From: Paraburkholderia sp. BL10I2N1 | Lineage (GTDB): Bacteria; Pseudomonadota; Gammaproteobacteria; Burkholderiales; Burkholderiaceae | Assembly (NCBI RefSeq): GCF_004361815.1 | Contig: NZ_SNWA01000003.1 | Location: forward strand, 372,001-436,000 | DNA length: 64,000 bases | Direction of reading: 5' to 3' | In this document: one piece after another, positions 24,636-33,534 of the stretch | How positions within the stretch are numbered: the stretch's first letter is position 1 | How the letters are laid out: each line of letters starts with the position of its first letter | Translations under genes and position numbers: made by a program | Notes under the pieces: model-generated | The model's input: the letters and a program-made list of their open reading frames with translations, nothing else | Told to the model about the DNA's origin: nothing | The model's database searches: none

Positions 24636-27104
24636 TCAGTCGAGAGTCAGCATTTCCTGCAAATAGGCTTCGCGCCAGTTGGGCGAGCCAGAGGTGTAGT
24701 GCCTGTCAAGAATGGCCTGCGCGCGCCCGTCCGAGCGCAGCACCGCGAGCGTCTCTTTCGGGAAGCTGGTCTGCAGCATCCGGGTTTGATCGGGTGTCAC
24801 CCACAGGTAGTCGCGGTTGGGTACCGCGTCCGCGATCATGTCGACCTGATCCTTCGTCAGGCCGAACACATCGCAATACAGGTGAGGGTTGTTGCGCGCG
24901 TCCCTGTTCGGCAGGTAGAAGATGTTCGGAATGTTTTCCTTGAGAATCTCGAAGTTCTTGATCCGGGCTATCTGAGCGAGCGATTGCGTCGCCAGCAGCA
25001 GGGTTGCGTTCAGTTTCCGGATCGTCACGGCCCAGACTTCAAGGCGCTGGTAAAAGCGCTCATACTGGAAGAAGAAGCCGCATTCCTCGACCTCGATGAT
25101 GGTGTAGCGCTTGCCGTCGAGCCATTGCGAGATCCGGTAGAACGCATAGTCCATGAAGAGAGCCGCTGCGACCGGGAAGTTCTGGAACAGATCGCCCATC
25201 TCGATCGAGATGTCGTCCGACAGCGAGAACGCGTCCTCGAGGTGATCGAAGAAGCGGCCGTTCTTCTCGCCCTGGGTCCAGACGGCCAGGCGCTCGCGCA
25301 GCTCGACAGGCAGCAGCGTGTTCAGGAAGGACAGCGTCCAGAACTCGGGGCCGTAGCCCTCGCCAAGCGTGCTCACCCGCTCGAAGATGACCCGTTGCTG
25401 CTGCGGCGTGCAGCGGAAATCGTCATCCTCGATTGCCATCTGAACCCACTCGGCGACATAGGGGTAGTGCCTCTTGTCGTGGAGCAGTGAAAGCGGATTG
25501 ACCGAGGTAGCCGCCTCGAAGCGCCCCGTCGCATCAATGAATTTTCCGTTCGCAAGCACGGTCGGGATGCGCGTTGAGCGGTCCTTGTCGAACCGGATGC
25601 GCCGCGCCTTGTGCCTGCCCGCCTGCGAGACCAGGAAGTTGAGAAACACCGACTTGCCCGCGCCGATCGGGCCGATGACGAGCGTGTGCGACTTCCCACC
25701 CGGGTGATGCAGGCTCACGCGCTGGAGCGTCTTGTGGCGCGTCGGCAGCATCGTCAGCGGCCCGGTCCTCTCACCCGACTGCTGCGTCAGCCAGTCATTC
25801 ACCACCGGTCCCTCGGATACGCCACGCAGCGGCGCGATATCGGAGACGGCGGGCGTCTCGACAAACTGCAGTCGCTTCTGCTGGTCCCAGCGCCCCGGCA
25901 GCGTCGTGGCCCACGATGCCGCCAGATTGTCCTTTTCAAGGATGACGCCAAACCCGGCGTTACCGATCTTGCCGACCACTTCGCGGGTCGCATCGTCACA
26001 TTCTTCAACGGTGTCGCCATAGACGATCACCGAGATGTTCGCAAAACCATACTGCTGGCCGTCCGCGACCAGTTTGCCCAGCGCCTTCGCTGCCTCGTCG
26101 GCGAGCCGCTCGCGGCCCTCGTCGTTCTTCTGCTCTTCCTTGGCAAAATAGGCTTTCAGGATCGCCATCGGGTTGAACGCGGCGACCTTGTAGAACTTGC
26201 GGATTTTCTCGATGTAGGCCTGCGCCTTGTTCGTATCGAGGAACCTGAACATCACGCAGATATCGAGCTCGGCATCGACCTGGGCGAGCACGTCAAGCGC
26301 GGCCTCCTGAAACCCCATCCATTCCTTGACGCCGATGATCTTCGCGTAGCGCGTGCCGTATGCGGACTCGAACATCAGGTGCTCGGCGCCGTAGGTCACA
26401 ACCGTCTCGGTGAGATGCGTGTCGAGCATCGTGACCGGGTAGCGCACACGGCGCGGCGGCACCGACGGGTTCGCGGTCTGATGGAGAAAGCCGAGGGCGT
26501 TCTGCAACTGCAGGCGTTTCATTTTCAGGCGCGAAACGCCGCCCTTGAATCCGTCGAGTACCGACTCGAAGCGCTTGATATCCGAAGTGAGCCTTGCGAT
26601 GTCAAACGCGAATGCGCTTCGCGCGAGGACGAGATCCTTGATCGTCTCGAGTATTGCGAGCGGCACCGGCTTGCCGCCGACCGTCATGTGATAGCCGATC
26701 TTCTCAAAAACCTTGTTGATGCCGGTTTCCGGCGTATACGCAAGCGCGAGGGAATGCGCGTTGCGGAAAAATTTCCCGCTGCTGACGGTGGACCGGTTGA
26801 TCGCGTCGACGCGTGCGTCGACACTCGAGGCGAACTCGCCGTCGATCTGGCCTCGCACGCGGCGATGCGACAGTCGCCACCACGCCGTCACCCGGTGATC
26901 GAAGTTCTTGCAGGCGTGGTCGAGGTTGTCCCGCGCAGCGGAGATATCTGCCGCGTTTGGACTGTCTGCATCGACCCCTTCAAACGTATAGACGCTTAGA
27001 AGCGACCCATCCTTGTCGAGGACGAGCTCGGGCGTCACCATGGTCGCCCACGGCGCGATTTCCTGAACCGGTCGACGCTTGAGCGTCAACTTCTTTTTCA
27101 GCAT
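24636..27104 (-). CDS. trbE: TrbE/VirB4-type conjugation ATPase
   Basis: An 822-residue ATPase, close to RP4 TrbE in length. Walker A GPIGAGKSVFL lies near the middle, Walker B-like TIIEVEECGFFFQYE follows, then LLATQSLAQIARIKNF and NRDARNNPHLYCDVFGL and the C-terminal NRDYLWVTPDQTRM. It powers pilus assembly and substrate transfer at the inner membrane. Its start overlaps trbD by 7 bases. Confidence 0.92.
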   Translation of the reverse strand: MLKKKLTLKRRPVQEIAPWATMVTPELVLDKDGSLLSVYTFEGVDADSPNAADISAARDNLDHACKNFDHRVTAWWRLSHRRVRGQIDGEFASSVDARVDAINRSTVSSGKFFRNAHSLALAYTPETGINKVFEKIGYHMTVGGKPVPLAILETIKDLVLARSAFAFDIARLTSDIKRFESVLDGFKGGVSRLKMKRLQLQNALGFLHQTANPSVPPRRVRYPVTMLDTHLTETVVTYGAEHLMFESAYGTRYAKIIGVKEWMGFQEAALDVLAQVDAELDICVMFRFLDTNKAQAYIEKIRKFYKVAAFNPMAILKAYFAKEEQKNDEGRERLADEAAKALGKLVADGQQYGFANISVIVYGDTVEECDDATREVVGKIGNAGFGVILEKDNLAASWATTLPGRWDQQKRLQFVETPAVSDIAPLRGVSEGPVVNDWLTQQSGERTGPLTMLPTRHKTLQRVSLHHPGGKSHTLVIGPIGAGKSVFLNFLVSQAGRHKARRIRFDKDRSTRIPTVLANGKFIDATGRFEAATSVNPLSLLHDKRHYPYVAEWVQMAIEDDDFRCTPQQQRVIFERVSTLGEGYGPEFWTLSFLNTLLPVELRERLAVWTQGEKNGRFFDHLEDAFSLSDDISIEMGDLFQNFPVAAALFMDYAFYRISQWLDGKRYTIIEVEECGFFFQYERFYQRLEVWAVTIRKLNATLLLATQSLAQIARIKNFEILKENIPNIFYLPNRDARNNPHLYCDVFGLTKDQVDMIADAVPNRDYLWVTPDQTRMLQTSFPKETLAVLRSDGRAQAILDRHYTSGSPNWREAYLQEMLTLD

Positions 27105-27409
27105 GGCAGGTCCTGATCAAATCCATATGGCCGCTTGAACCGGGCGGCGAACCTGGCCGATACGTCAGGCTCGTGAATATCCGGGTATCGGTTGTAGACG
27201 ACGAGCACCTCTTTCCACCAGGGGTCGCGCGACGTCTTCCACCGCAGGAGCCAGTGAACAGCGATGCCAACGACGAGAAAGGTCGGCGTCATGCTGCTGT
27301 AGCAAAGCAGCGCGGTCAGCGTTCCGTTCGCAATGGCCAGTCCCCGGTCAGCGCCACCCATCTGGCGGGGCAGCGACAGCGACCGGCTCACACGCGTGGG
27401 CTTACGCAC
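27098..27409 (-). CDS. trbD: TrbD/VirB3-type membrane protein
   Basis: A 103-residue protein with the VirB3/TrbD N-terminus (SLSLPRQMGGADRGLAIANGTLTALLCY) and one or two membrane segments (GTLTALLCYSSMTPTFLVVGIAVHWLLR). In the family it joins VirB4 and VirB6 at the inner-membrane complex. It overlaps both trbC and trbE. Confidence 0.85.
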   Translation of the reverse strand: MRKPTRVSRSLSLPRQMGGADRGLAIANGTLTALLCYSSMTPTFLVVGIAVHWLLRWKTSRDPWWKEVLVVYNRYPDIHEPDVSARFAARFKRPYGFDQDLPC

Positions 27410-27782
27410 ACGTGTAATTGATCTTGAGGTGATCCTTGACGATCGGGATCGCGCACGCCGCGAGACCCAGACCGACCAGTACCGAGGAAATCATCTTGCC
27501 GATGCTGCTTTCCGAATTCGCGATCGCCACGGCACCGATGATGATCAGCACGATGCCGATGCAGTACAGCCACGGACCGCTCACATACGACGAAATCAGA
27601 CAGATCACGTCTGCTGCGGGACCGAGGTCCGTCATATCGACGGCCGATGCCATCGGTGTGAACCCGGCCAGGCCTGCCGCGATCAGCGTCGTGCGGATTT
27701 CCTTGCGGCTGAAGAGCCGGACTGCCAGATTGCGGCCGCCGTCCCGCAGTCGGGCGAGGCTCGTTTGAAGGTGCTTCGTCAT
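27402..27782 (-). CDS. trbC: TrbC/VirB2-type pilin
   Basis: A 126-residue prepilin; ATG 27782 follows TGGAG. A long positively charged leader and hydrophobic stretch (TTLIAAGLAGFTPMASA) end at an AxA-like cleavage site, and the mature part has two hydrophobic helices (WLYCIGIVLIIIGAVAIAN and ISSVLVGLGLAACAIPIV) separated by SESSIGK, as in cyclised P-type pilins. Three cysteines are in the mature part. Confidence 0.85.
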   Translation of the reverse strand: MTKHLQTSLARLRDGGRNLAVRLFSRKEIRTTLIAAGLAGFTPMASAVDMTDLGPAADVICLISSYVSGPWLYCIGIVLIIIGAVAIANSESSIGKMISSVLVGLGLAACAIPIVKDHLKINYTCA

Positions 27783-27797
27783 CACTGCTCCATTGAG

Positions 27798-28844
27798 TTA
27801 AAAAACACGTTTGAGGATGTAGTCCCCGTCCCTGAATCCCTTGATCTCGACGATCTCCGAGATATGGCGCAGCTCGCCGGTGCGTTTCATGTGCACGACG
27901 TAGTGGAAACAGTCGGCGACGGCCTTGCGCATGTCAGCGAGTTCCCAGCGGCTACCGGCCGGAATGCCGAGCATCGCCAGACTCTCCAGACGGCTCAGAC
28001 CGCCGCGCGCATCGTTGGCGTGTATCGATCCCATGCCGCCGTCGTGGCCGGTGCTCAGTGCCTGAATGAAGTGGTAGGCTTCCCCGCCGCGCACTTCCCC
28101 GACGATGATCCGATCGGGCCGGAAGCGAAGACAGAGCGCCACGAGCAGTTGCGTCGTGACTTCTGCGTCGGCATTGGAAAGCAGCCGGACGCGGTTGGGC
28201 GCGGTGACCTTCAGTTCCATCGTGTCCTCGATGGTGATCACCCGTTCGTCCTCAGGAATTTCCCCGTTCAACGCATTCAGGAACGTCGTCTTTCCCGAGG
28301 ACGTGCCGCCGGCGACCAGCACGTTGCGGCGTGCGCGCACCATCGCGGCCAGTGCGTCGCGAAGCGCGGCATCCTGCGCACCAGCCGGGAAAAAGTTGTG
28401 CTCCACTTCCTTGCGGGCGTTCTCGAGGGAGAAGGCGCCCATGCTGACGTAGTCGTTTAGCGTCAGGTTCTTGTCGCGGTGCTTGCGGATCGAGAGTGCG
28501 TCCCCGTCGATGGACGTCGGCCGCATGACCGCCGCGATCCGCAGGTTGTTGTGACCCGCGTTGATAATTCCCTGGGCGGTGCCGGCGTGCGCCGACTTTT
28601 CCACCGACGCGGCGAGCGCGTGGATGGCGCCCTGGAGCGTGGCCTGGTTCAGCGAAATATCCAGCCGGCGCATCCGGCCACGCTGTTCGACCCACACGTT
28701 GTTGAAATCATTGATCATGATTTCGGACACGTCGGGCGCTTTGAGCGGCTCGCGGATCGCCTTGAGCGACTCGAAGAACATTCGCACCGCGCTTTCTTCA
28801 AGCGGGCGCACCTTGAGCAGGGGGTTTTCGGCAGCATCGGTCAT
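27798..28844 (-). CDS. trbB: TrbB/VirB11-type traffic ATPase
   Basis: A 348-residue hexameric ATPase: N-terminal domain with VSEIMINDFNNVWVEQRGR, then Walker A GGTSSGKTTFLNAL, Asp-box VITIEDTMEL, Walker B RIIVGEVRGGEAYHFIQALSTGHDGGMGSIHA with the His box. The ATG at 28844 is chosen because the longer frame (to 28922) has no Shine-Dalgarno and is not conserved in character. It is the first gene of the transfer operon, as in trb systems. Confidence 0.92.
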   Translation of the reverse strand: MTDAAENPLLKVRPLEESAVRMFFESLKAIREPLKAPDVSEIMINDFNNVWVEQRGRMRRLDISLNQATLQGAIHALAASVEKSAHAGTAQGIINAGHNNLRIAAVMRPTSIDGDALSIRKHRDKNLTLNDYVSMGAFSLENARKEVEHNFFPAGAQDAALRDALAAMVRARRNVLVAGGTSSGKTTFLNALNGEIPEDERVITIEDTMELKVTAPNRVRLLSNADAEVTTQLLVALCLRFRPDRIIVGEVRGGEAYHFIQALSTGHDGGMGSIHANDARGGLSRLESLAMLGIPAGSRWELADMRKAVADCFHYVVHMKRTGELRHISEIVEIKGFRDGDYILKRVF

Positions 28845-28984
28845 GCTGCTATTGTTCAAGCTGCAGACGGTGCCGTCGGACCGAAAGAGCCGCCAAATCG
28901 GCCAGCTTTCGCCGAATCCCACATGTGCCCCTGCAGCCGAACATCACCACCCACACCGCCTCTTCAGTCGAACATCACCAGAGC

Positions 28985-29057
28985 GCAGCCGGAGATCATC
29001 CAGTTCAGCCGGTTGAGGGGCTTAACCCGGAAAGCTCCAGAAAATCGTATAGCTTTC
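28985..29057 (-). promoter_or_regulatory. Operator box upstream of the transfer (trb) operon
   Basis: Minus strand: GAAAGC (29057) - GATTTT - GCTTTC with the shared GGGTTAAGCCCCTCAACCGG following. It matches the boxes at 14.8, 18.2 and 51.7 kb. A clear -10 at the expected distance is not seen (CTGGAT is the nearest). It sits 140-210 bases before trbB, so the transfer operon may belong to the same regulon as the other minus operons. Confidence 0.5.
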
Positions 29058-29072
29058 GCCCCGTTGTGCCTC

Positions 29073-29101
29073 TTGATTAATCGTCGAAGACGCCGATATT
29101 G
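29073..29101 (+). promoter_or_regulatory. Promoter of the 29146 gene, divergent from the trb operon
   Basis: TTGATT, 17 bases, ATATTG, about 45 bases before the start at 29146. It is 16 bases from the operator box at 29057, so one bound protein could act on both directions. Confidence 0.45.
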
Positions 29102-29145
29102 AGTGCACGCACAACCAGACCCCGACATATAACCACCAGACCCCC

Positions 29146-29610
29146 ATGGCAAAGACCATTTCGTTCCGGCAGAGTCCCCAGGCCGCCCGCGCGCGCAAGA
29201 ACCGCACACTGCTGCTGTCGATGCCCCGGGCAAGCGCCGACGACCTTGCACTGCGCGTGCATGTCGCGCTCGACGCGCTGAGTCGCGGATGCGGTAACGT
29301 CCATGCCGCACAGACGCTCACGCAGACGATGATCCTGACGGGCTTTCTGGCTGAGGCCGGCTACGGTGAAGCCACCTTCGAGCAGATGCAGCAGGCCGAA
29401 GCGGACATTTCGGGTGCGTTCGATCGCGGCAGGGCCTCGGGCGAATGGCAGCTGGACGACGCGGCCGCGGCGCGCTTTGCCGTGATTGCTTCGACCTACG
29501 ACTACCAGTTGCAGCGCGCGCCATTGTGGGCGGTTGCCGACGCGAGCGACCGGCTCGACAGGTTCGTCTCGGGTGAGTCGTTCGATCGTGTGATCCGCAA
29601 GCGGGCGTAG
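29146..29610 (+). CDS. Hypothetical small helical protein
   Basis: A 154-residue protein, entirely helical in character, starting MAKTISFRQSPQAARARKNR. Similar plasmid proteins have been labelled Fis-family regulators, but no Fis-type helix-turn-helix is visible to me. The segment LSRGCGNVHAAQTLTQTMILTGFLAEAGYGEATFEQMQQAE recalls the conserved core of a plasmid family of unknown function. Terminator at 29699-29726 follows. Confidence 0.6.
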   Translation: MAKTISFRQSPQAARARKNRTLLLSMPRASADDLALRVHVALDALSRGCGNVHAAQTLTQTMILTGFLAEAGYGEATFEQMQQAEADISGAFDRGRASGEWQLDDAAAARFAVIASTYDYQLQRAPLWAVADASDRLDRFVSGESFDRVIRKRA

Positions 29611-29698
29611 TGGAGAAGGTGCAACAACCTCCTTGCGTTCCGCTGATAAGGGTTTATACTGATCTGCGTCTCCTCCATGTCTCCTCCTGATATGGATT

Positions 29699-29726
29699 CA
29701 GCCCGCCACTGCGCGGGCTTTTTTCT
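29699..29726 (+). terminator. Intrinsic terminator
   Basis: GCCCGC-CACTG-CGCGGGC-like stem followed by six T residues, 90 bases after the 29146-29610 gene and just upstream of the H-NS-like gene at 29766. Confidence 0.75.
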
Positions 29727-29765
29727 GTGCACCGCTATACTTCCCGCACACTCAAACCAGCAAGC

Positions 29766-30089
29766 ATGGCAATGAAGGGAAAAATCGCCGACGGCGAGGC
29801 ACGCGAGCGGCTCATTATCTGGATCCGTCGACGCATGGATGAGTTTGGCATCACGCCCGATGCGCTCGCCGCGTCCATCCAGCACGACCTCGATAACCAG
29901 CCGAAATACCGCGACGCGAAAGGCAACGACTGGAACGGTCTGGGCGACATGCCGGACTGGCTTCGCGCGGCCAGGAATGCCGGCGTCGATCCAGACTTCT
30001 TCCGCATCGGGCAGAACTCCGAGCCGGAACCGGAACCGAAGCTCAAGCGCTCCAGCACGCAATACGTGCAGGCCGACCTCTTCGACTGA
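29766..30089 (+). CDS. Short H-NS-like DNA-binding protein
   Basis: A 107-residue protein (ATG 29766; ATG 29772 is also possible, no Shine-Dalgarno for either). Residues 45-80 read YRDAKGNDWNGLGDMPDWLRAARNAGVDPDFF, which fits the H-NS C-terminal DNA-binding signature (YRD..G..W.G.G..P.W). The N-terminal helix is short (about 40 residues), so oligomerisation may be limited. Plasmid H-NS-like proteins silence horizontally acquired genes and ease plasmid carriage; that role here is inferred. Confidence 0.7.
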   Translation: MAMKGKIADGEARERLIIWIRRRMDEFGITPDALAASIQHDLDNQPKYRDAKGNDWNGLGDMPDWLRAARNAGVDPDFFRIGQNSEPEPEPKLKRSSTQYVQADLFD

Positions 30090-30101
30090 TTCGCCTGGGC
30101 A

Positions 30102-30130
30102 AAAAAAACCCGGCTGCAATAGCCGGGCTT
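30102..30130. terminator. Bidirectional intrinsic terminator
   Basis: AAGCCCGGCT-ATTG-AGCCGGGTT on the minus strand followed by eight T residues, 30 bases past the stop of the minus gene ending at 30161. On the plus strand it also follows the gene ending at 30089. Confidence 0.8.
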
Positions 30131-30160
30131 GGTTCAGGGGATGGGCACACAAAATGCCCG

Positions 30161-31414
30161 CTAACAGATCACTTCCACCATTTCGCCGAACGGTGCCTGC
30201 CTTGCCCGTTTGAGCGGCGTCGTGGACGCCCACAGCACGGGGTAAGCAGGCTCCTCGCCTGGAAAGGCACCATCCATATCGGTGAGATAAACCAGGAAGG
30301 CAGGATGAATGCCTTCGTGCGCGAGTCGTCTGAACGGATCAACGAACGAGGTGCCGCCACCACCCAGCACCGGCAGCAGTTCGACCGCTTCGCCACGTTC
30401 GAAGGTCTGCACCTGGGTCACGCGCGTGTCGCAGTCCATCACGATCAGCCGGCGCGGGCGCACCGCGTCGTTCACGGCAAGGATTTCCGCCGCGAACTGC
30501 GCCTGCGTTTCGTCCCACACCGAGCCGCTGGCATCGCGCACGAACACGCCATCGCCTACAGCCGGCTCGTGCAGCGACGGCAGATACAGACGCATGTGCA
30601 GATAGCGACGGTTCGGCATCGCGAAGCTGTAGTCGGTTGGCGACGATTCCTGCGCAAAGCGATGCAGGATCGCACGCCAGTCGACAGCCGGTTCGACCGC
30701 CTGCGCGATCATCCCCTGCAGGGCACCTGGCATGCCGCCGCGCATCTGGGCCGCTTTCGCGGCCTGATGCACGGCAACCTTCCATTCGGCTTCCTGCTTC
30801 GCCCGGTCGTCGGCCGCGTACTGACGGACCTCGCCACAGGAGGGAGCGGTATCGGCAGACGCAGCGGGGTCAGAGCCCTCGGACGGTGTGTTCGCGCCGT
30901 TCGCGGATTGCGGCGGGCTGCTGCCCCCGGGCGGATCGCCTGCCTGCTGGCCAGACTGCCCTCCCGGTTTGCCACCATCCTTCTGCCCTTCCCCCTGCTG
31001 CTTCTGCTTCTGCCGCTTCTCCTGCGCGAGGATGCCGTAGATCTCCTCGGCCGACATGCCACGAAAGCGTGCATCCATCAGCACGCCTTTTGGCAACAGC
31101 ATGCCGGCATCGACGATGATCGGATTGATCGCGTGATCGCACGCGTCATTCCACAGGTCGGAATCGCGATCGCCCTGACGCCAGCAGTGGCCATTGGCCA
31201 CGTGCAGGACCTCATGGGCCAGCACTCCGCGCGTTTCCAGATCGTTCAGGCTTGCAAGATACGTCGGGTTGTAGCCGATCGACACCGAGTCCGTCCAGAA
31301 CGTCGTGCAGGACGGATCCTCGATGACCTTCAGGCGCAGGGCCAGCGCGCCGAAAAACGGCTGGTCCAGCACAAGCGCGGTGCGCTGCTTCGAGATACGC
31401 GGATCCATGGCCAC
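30161..31414 (-). CDS. DUF2201-type metallopeptidase with VWA-like domain
   Basis: A 417-residue protein. The N-terminal domain has a zinc-peptidase motif HEVLHVANGH (HExxH plus third His) within LETRGVLAHEVLHVANG. A low-complexity Gln/Gly/Ser/Pro linker (about residues 130-190) follows. The C-terminal part has a VWA-like fold with a metal-site DASGSVWDE and a later TDMDG. Family members pair with MoxR-type AAA ATPases; one is encoded two genes upstream. The trio may act as a chaperone/protease module. The substrate is unknown. Confidence 0.8.
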   Translation of the reverse strand: MAMDPRISKQRTALVLDQPFFGALALRLKVIEDPSCTTFWTDSVSIGYNPTYLASLNDLETRGVLAHEVLHVANGHCWRQGDRDSDLWNDACDHAINPIIVDAGMLLPKGVLMDARFRGMSAEEIYGILAQEKRQKQKQQGEGQKDGGKPGGQSGQQAGDPPGGSSPPQSANGANTPSEGSDPAASADTAPSCGEVRQYAADDRAKQEAEWKVAVHQAAKAAQMRGGMPGALQGMIAQAVEPAVDWRAILHRFAQESSPTDYSFAMPNRRYLHMRLYLPSLHEPAVGDGVFVRDASGSVWDETQAQFAAEILAVNDAVRPRRLIVMDCDTRVTQVQTFERGEAVELLPVLGGGGTSFVDPFRRLAHEGIHPAFLVYLTDMDGAFPGEEPAYPVLWASTTPLKRARQAPFGEMVEVIC

Positions 31415-31415
31415 C

Positions 31416-32342
31416 TCAGGCGACGAGTCGCAGAAGCGGTGTCTGTTCCTGCAACACCGGCGCCGGGTCGATCATCGGCTCCGGCGTGCCGCCCATGAAC
31501 GCCGCCATCAGCCCCTCGATTTCCTGGGCCTTGGCAGCGACCTGCGAGCGCAGCACACGCGACTCCTTCAGATCCGCACCGGTATGAACCGCAAGGTGCT
31601 TCTTGGCCTGGTCGAGGATGTGCGTGAGTTTCGGATCGTTGCTGAAATTCAGCTTCGGCAGCAACTCACAGAGTTCGCGCACCTGGTTGGTCACATCGAG
31701 GCGCACATTGCCGACCGCATACAGCCGGTCAGCCAGCTTCGACGTGGCCTCGTACAGACGGCCCACCAGATCGTTGTTCGCCGTCGAGATCGAGGCCAGG
31801 ACATGCTGGTCGATCTCGGAGCGCAAACCGGACAGGACATCGTCCGGCAGTTCGATTCCAAACTGGCTGGGGTCGGGAAACGGCAGCACGGCCATCTTGA
31901 TACCGAACTTTCCCGACATCTGCGCGAGGCTCGGATAGTCCGCCTCGTTGAAGAGACCATTCAGCTCGGCGCGGGCCTTTTCCTTCAGGTCCAGATAATC
32001 CGTCAGGAAGACCGACACGGCCAGATCAAACTCGTCTTTCAGCTTGCGCATGTGGTCGGCGAAGTCCATGTAGACCATCGTCGGCAGCAGACGCACGCCC
32101 AGCTGGTCGTACTTCAGCGAATGGTCGTAGTAGTACGCGCGGATGCGATTGCCGATCGACACCACTTCCTTGTAGCTCGGCGCATGCTCGGGCATCAGGC
32201 GCTTGTTAAAGCGACCAATGCCTTTCGCCTCATGGGATTTCTCGACTTCCTCGGTGGCCTTTTCGTCGAAACAACGGGCCTGCCACGCGGAAATCGTGAC
32301 GGACGAGAGCATGACTTTCGATTTGATATCGGTGAGGTTCAT
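31416..32342 (-). CDS. Hypothetical protein between MoxR and VWA genes (DUF3150-like)
   Basis: A 308-residue helical protein starting MNLTDIKSKVMLSSVTISAWQARCFDEKAT. Its position between an AAA ATPase and a VWA/peptidase gene, length and N-terminus match DUF3150 proteins as I remember them; the assignment is tentative. It lies one base from the next gene, so they are surely co-translated. Confidence 0.65.
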   Translation of the reverse strand: MNLTDIKSKVMLSSVTISAWQARCFDEKATEEVEKSHEAKGIGRFNKRLMPEHAPSYKEVVSIGNRIRAYYYDHSLKYDQLGVRLLPTMVYMDFADHMRKLKDEFDLAVSVFLTDYLDLKEKARAELNGLFNEADYPSLAQMSGKFGIKMAVLPFPDPSQFGIELPDDVLSGLRSEIDQHVLASISTANNDLVGRLYEATSKLADRLYAVGNVRLDVTNQVRELCELLPKLNFSNDPKLTHILDQAKKHLAVHTGADLKESRVLRSQVAAKAQEIEGLMAAFMGGTPEPMIDPAPVLQEQTPLLRLVA

Positions 32343-32383
32343 GGAAAGACTCCAGAAGAATTAAATGAATGGATGAAGCGGAA

Positions 32384-32419
32384 AGAAAAAAGCCACAGCG
32401 CGCGCAAGCGGGCCGTGGC
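32384..32419 (-). terminator. Terminator-like hairpin in the leader of gene 31416-32342
   Basis: Minus strand: GCCACGGCCCG...CGCGCGCTGTGGC followed by TTTTTTCTTTCC, 42 bases before the ATG at 32342 and 40 bases after the MoxR stop. Such hairpins directly before start codons recur in this window. Confidence 0.6.
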
Positions 32420-32457
32420 GAGAAAGGACAACGGATGAAGCAGGAAAGACGGGACGA

Positions 32458-33534
32458 TCAGCCCCGGATGATTTCGCCGAGCGGACCGCCCTGCGCACGG
32501 ATAAATGCGTGCGTGTTCTGCAGTTCCGGCGTGCGCCGGATGGCATCCCGGGCGAGTAACGCGCCGAATTCGCGGTGACCCGCGTCGATCAGCCGGTCGT
32601 TGTACGTCAGCACGCGGTCGAAGTTGCCTTCGGTTGCGTGTGCCGCCAGCGCCGTGCTCACCGCGAAGAGCGCCGCCGGCGTCTCGGGAATCATCGCCGT
32701 GTCCGGCGACAGCAGGATCGCATCGGGCGACGGCAACTCGCGATAGATACCCAGGAACGCGAGCAGCTCGGTCGCCGCAGACTCTCCGACCGACCCCGCG
32801 TATGAGATCAGTTCAAGCGACTTCGGCACCACCTTCATCGTCTTGCCCAGAAAGCCCCAGCTGCGCGGGCTCGGCGAGTTTTCGATATCACGCGTGGTCT
32901 TCTGCACGGAGAGCAGGTCCGGGCGGAAACGCAGGAACGCAATCAGCTCGGCCGGCACGTTGTGACGTACCGCCCATGCCGACCAGTCCTGGATCGTTGA
33001 GATCAGCTGCACGACCGTCGCGAATCGCGAGATAACCGGGTCGAGGATGCCCGTGACGCCAGCGTTGTCGCTGCGCCGGTTGGTCGCCGCAACAAACGTG
33101 ACGTGATCGGGCAGCACATGACTGCCGATTCGCCGCGCGAGCAGCAGTTGCATCTTGGCCGCCTGAACCGCCGGCGATGCCTGACCCAGATCATCCAGAA
33201 ACCAGATCAGGGGCGTCGTGCTGTTCACGGCCAGTTCGAGATCGCCGAACGGAAGGTGATGCGCCGTCCTGCCGTCGACAGACGGAAACGGCAGGCCTTT
33301 CGAGTCGGTCGGGTCTTCGACCACCGGATGGCTGATGAGCAGAGCGTGACCGGTTGCTCGCGCAACCTGTTCCACGATGTCGCTCTTGCCGATACCAGGA
33401 CGGCCGGTGATGAGCACCGGCAGACGGGCCGGAACATAGGCCGTGAGCAGGTGCGTCAGCTGCGGTGCAGTGACCTGATTGGCTGCGGGCTGACTGGCGG
33501 CGACAGATGCTGCGGCATTGACACGTGCGTTCAT
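32458..33534 (-). CDS. MoxR-type AAA+ ATPase
   Basis: A 358-residue AAA+ protein starting at ATG 33534. Walker A GRPGIGKSDIVEQVA, a partner loop VVEDPTDSKGLPF, Walker B-like LIWFLDDLGQ, sensor-1 VAATNRRSDNAG and an arginine-rich C-terminal domain are seen. MoxR proteins remodel partners together with VWA-domain proteins; the VWA/peptidase gene is in the same operon. The gene has its own structured leader. Confidence 0.85.
   Translation of the reverse strand: MNARVNAAASVAASQPAANQVTAPQLTHLLTAYVPARLPVLITGRPGIGKSDIVEQVARATGHALLISHPVVEDPTDSKGLPFPSVDGRTAHHLPFGDLELAVNSTTPLIWFLDDLGQASPAVQAAKMQLLLARRIGSHVLPDHVTFVAATNRRSDNAGVTGILDPVISRFATVVQLISTIQDWSAWAVRHNVPAELIAFLRFRPDLLSVQKTTRDIENSPSPRSWGFLGKTMKVVPKSLELISYAGSVGESAATELLAFLGIYRELPSPDAILLSPDTAMIPETPAALFAVSTALAAHATEGNFDRVLTYNDRLIDAGHREFGALLARDAIRRTPELQNTHAFIRAQGGPLGEIIRG

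Noticed and set aside
25611..26999. 462-residue plus-strand ORF opposite trbE
   Set aside because: Antisense shadow of the VirB4-type ATPase gene.
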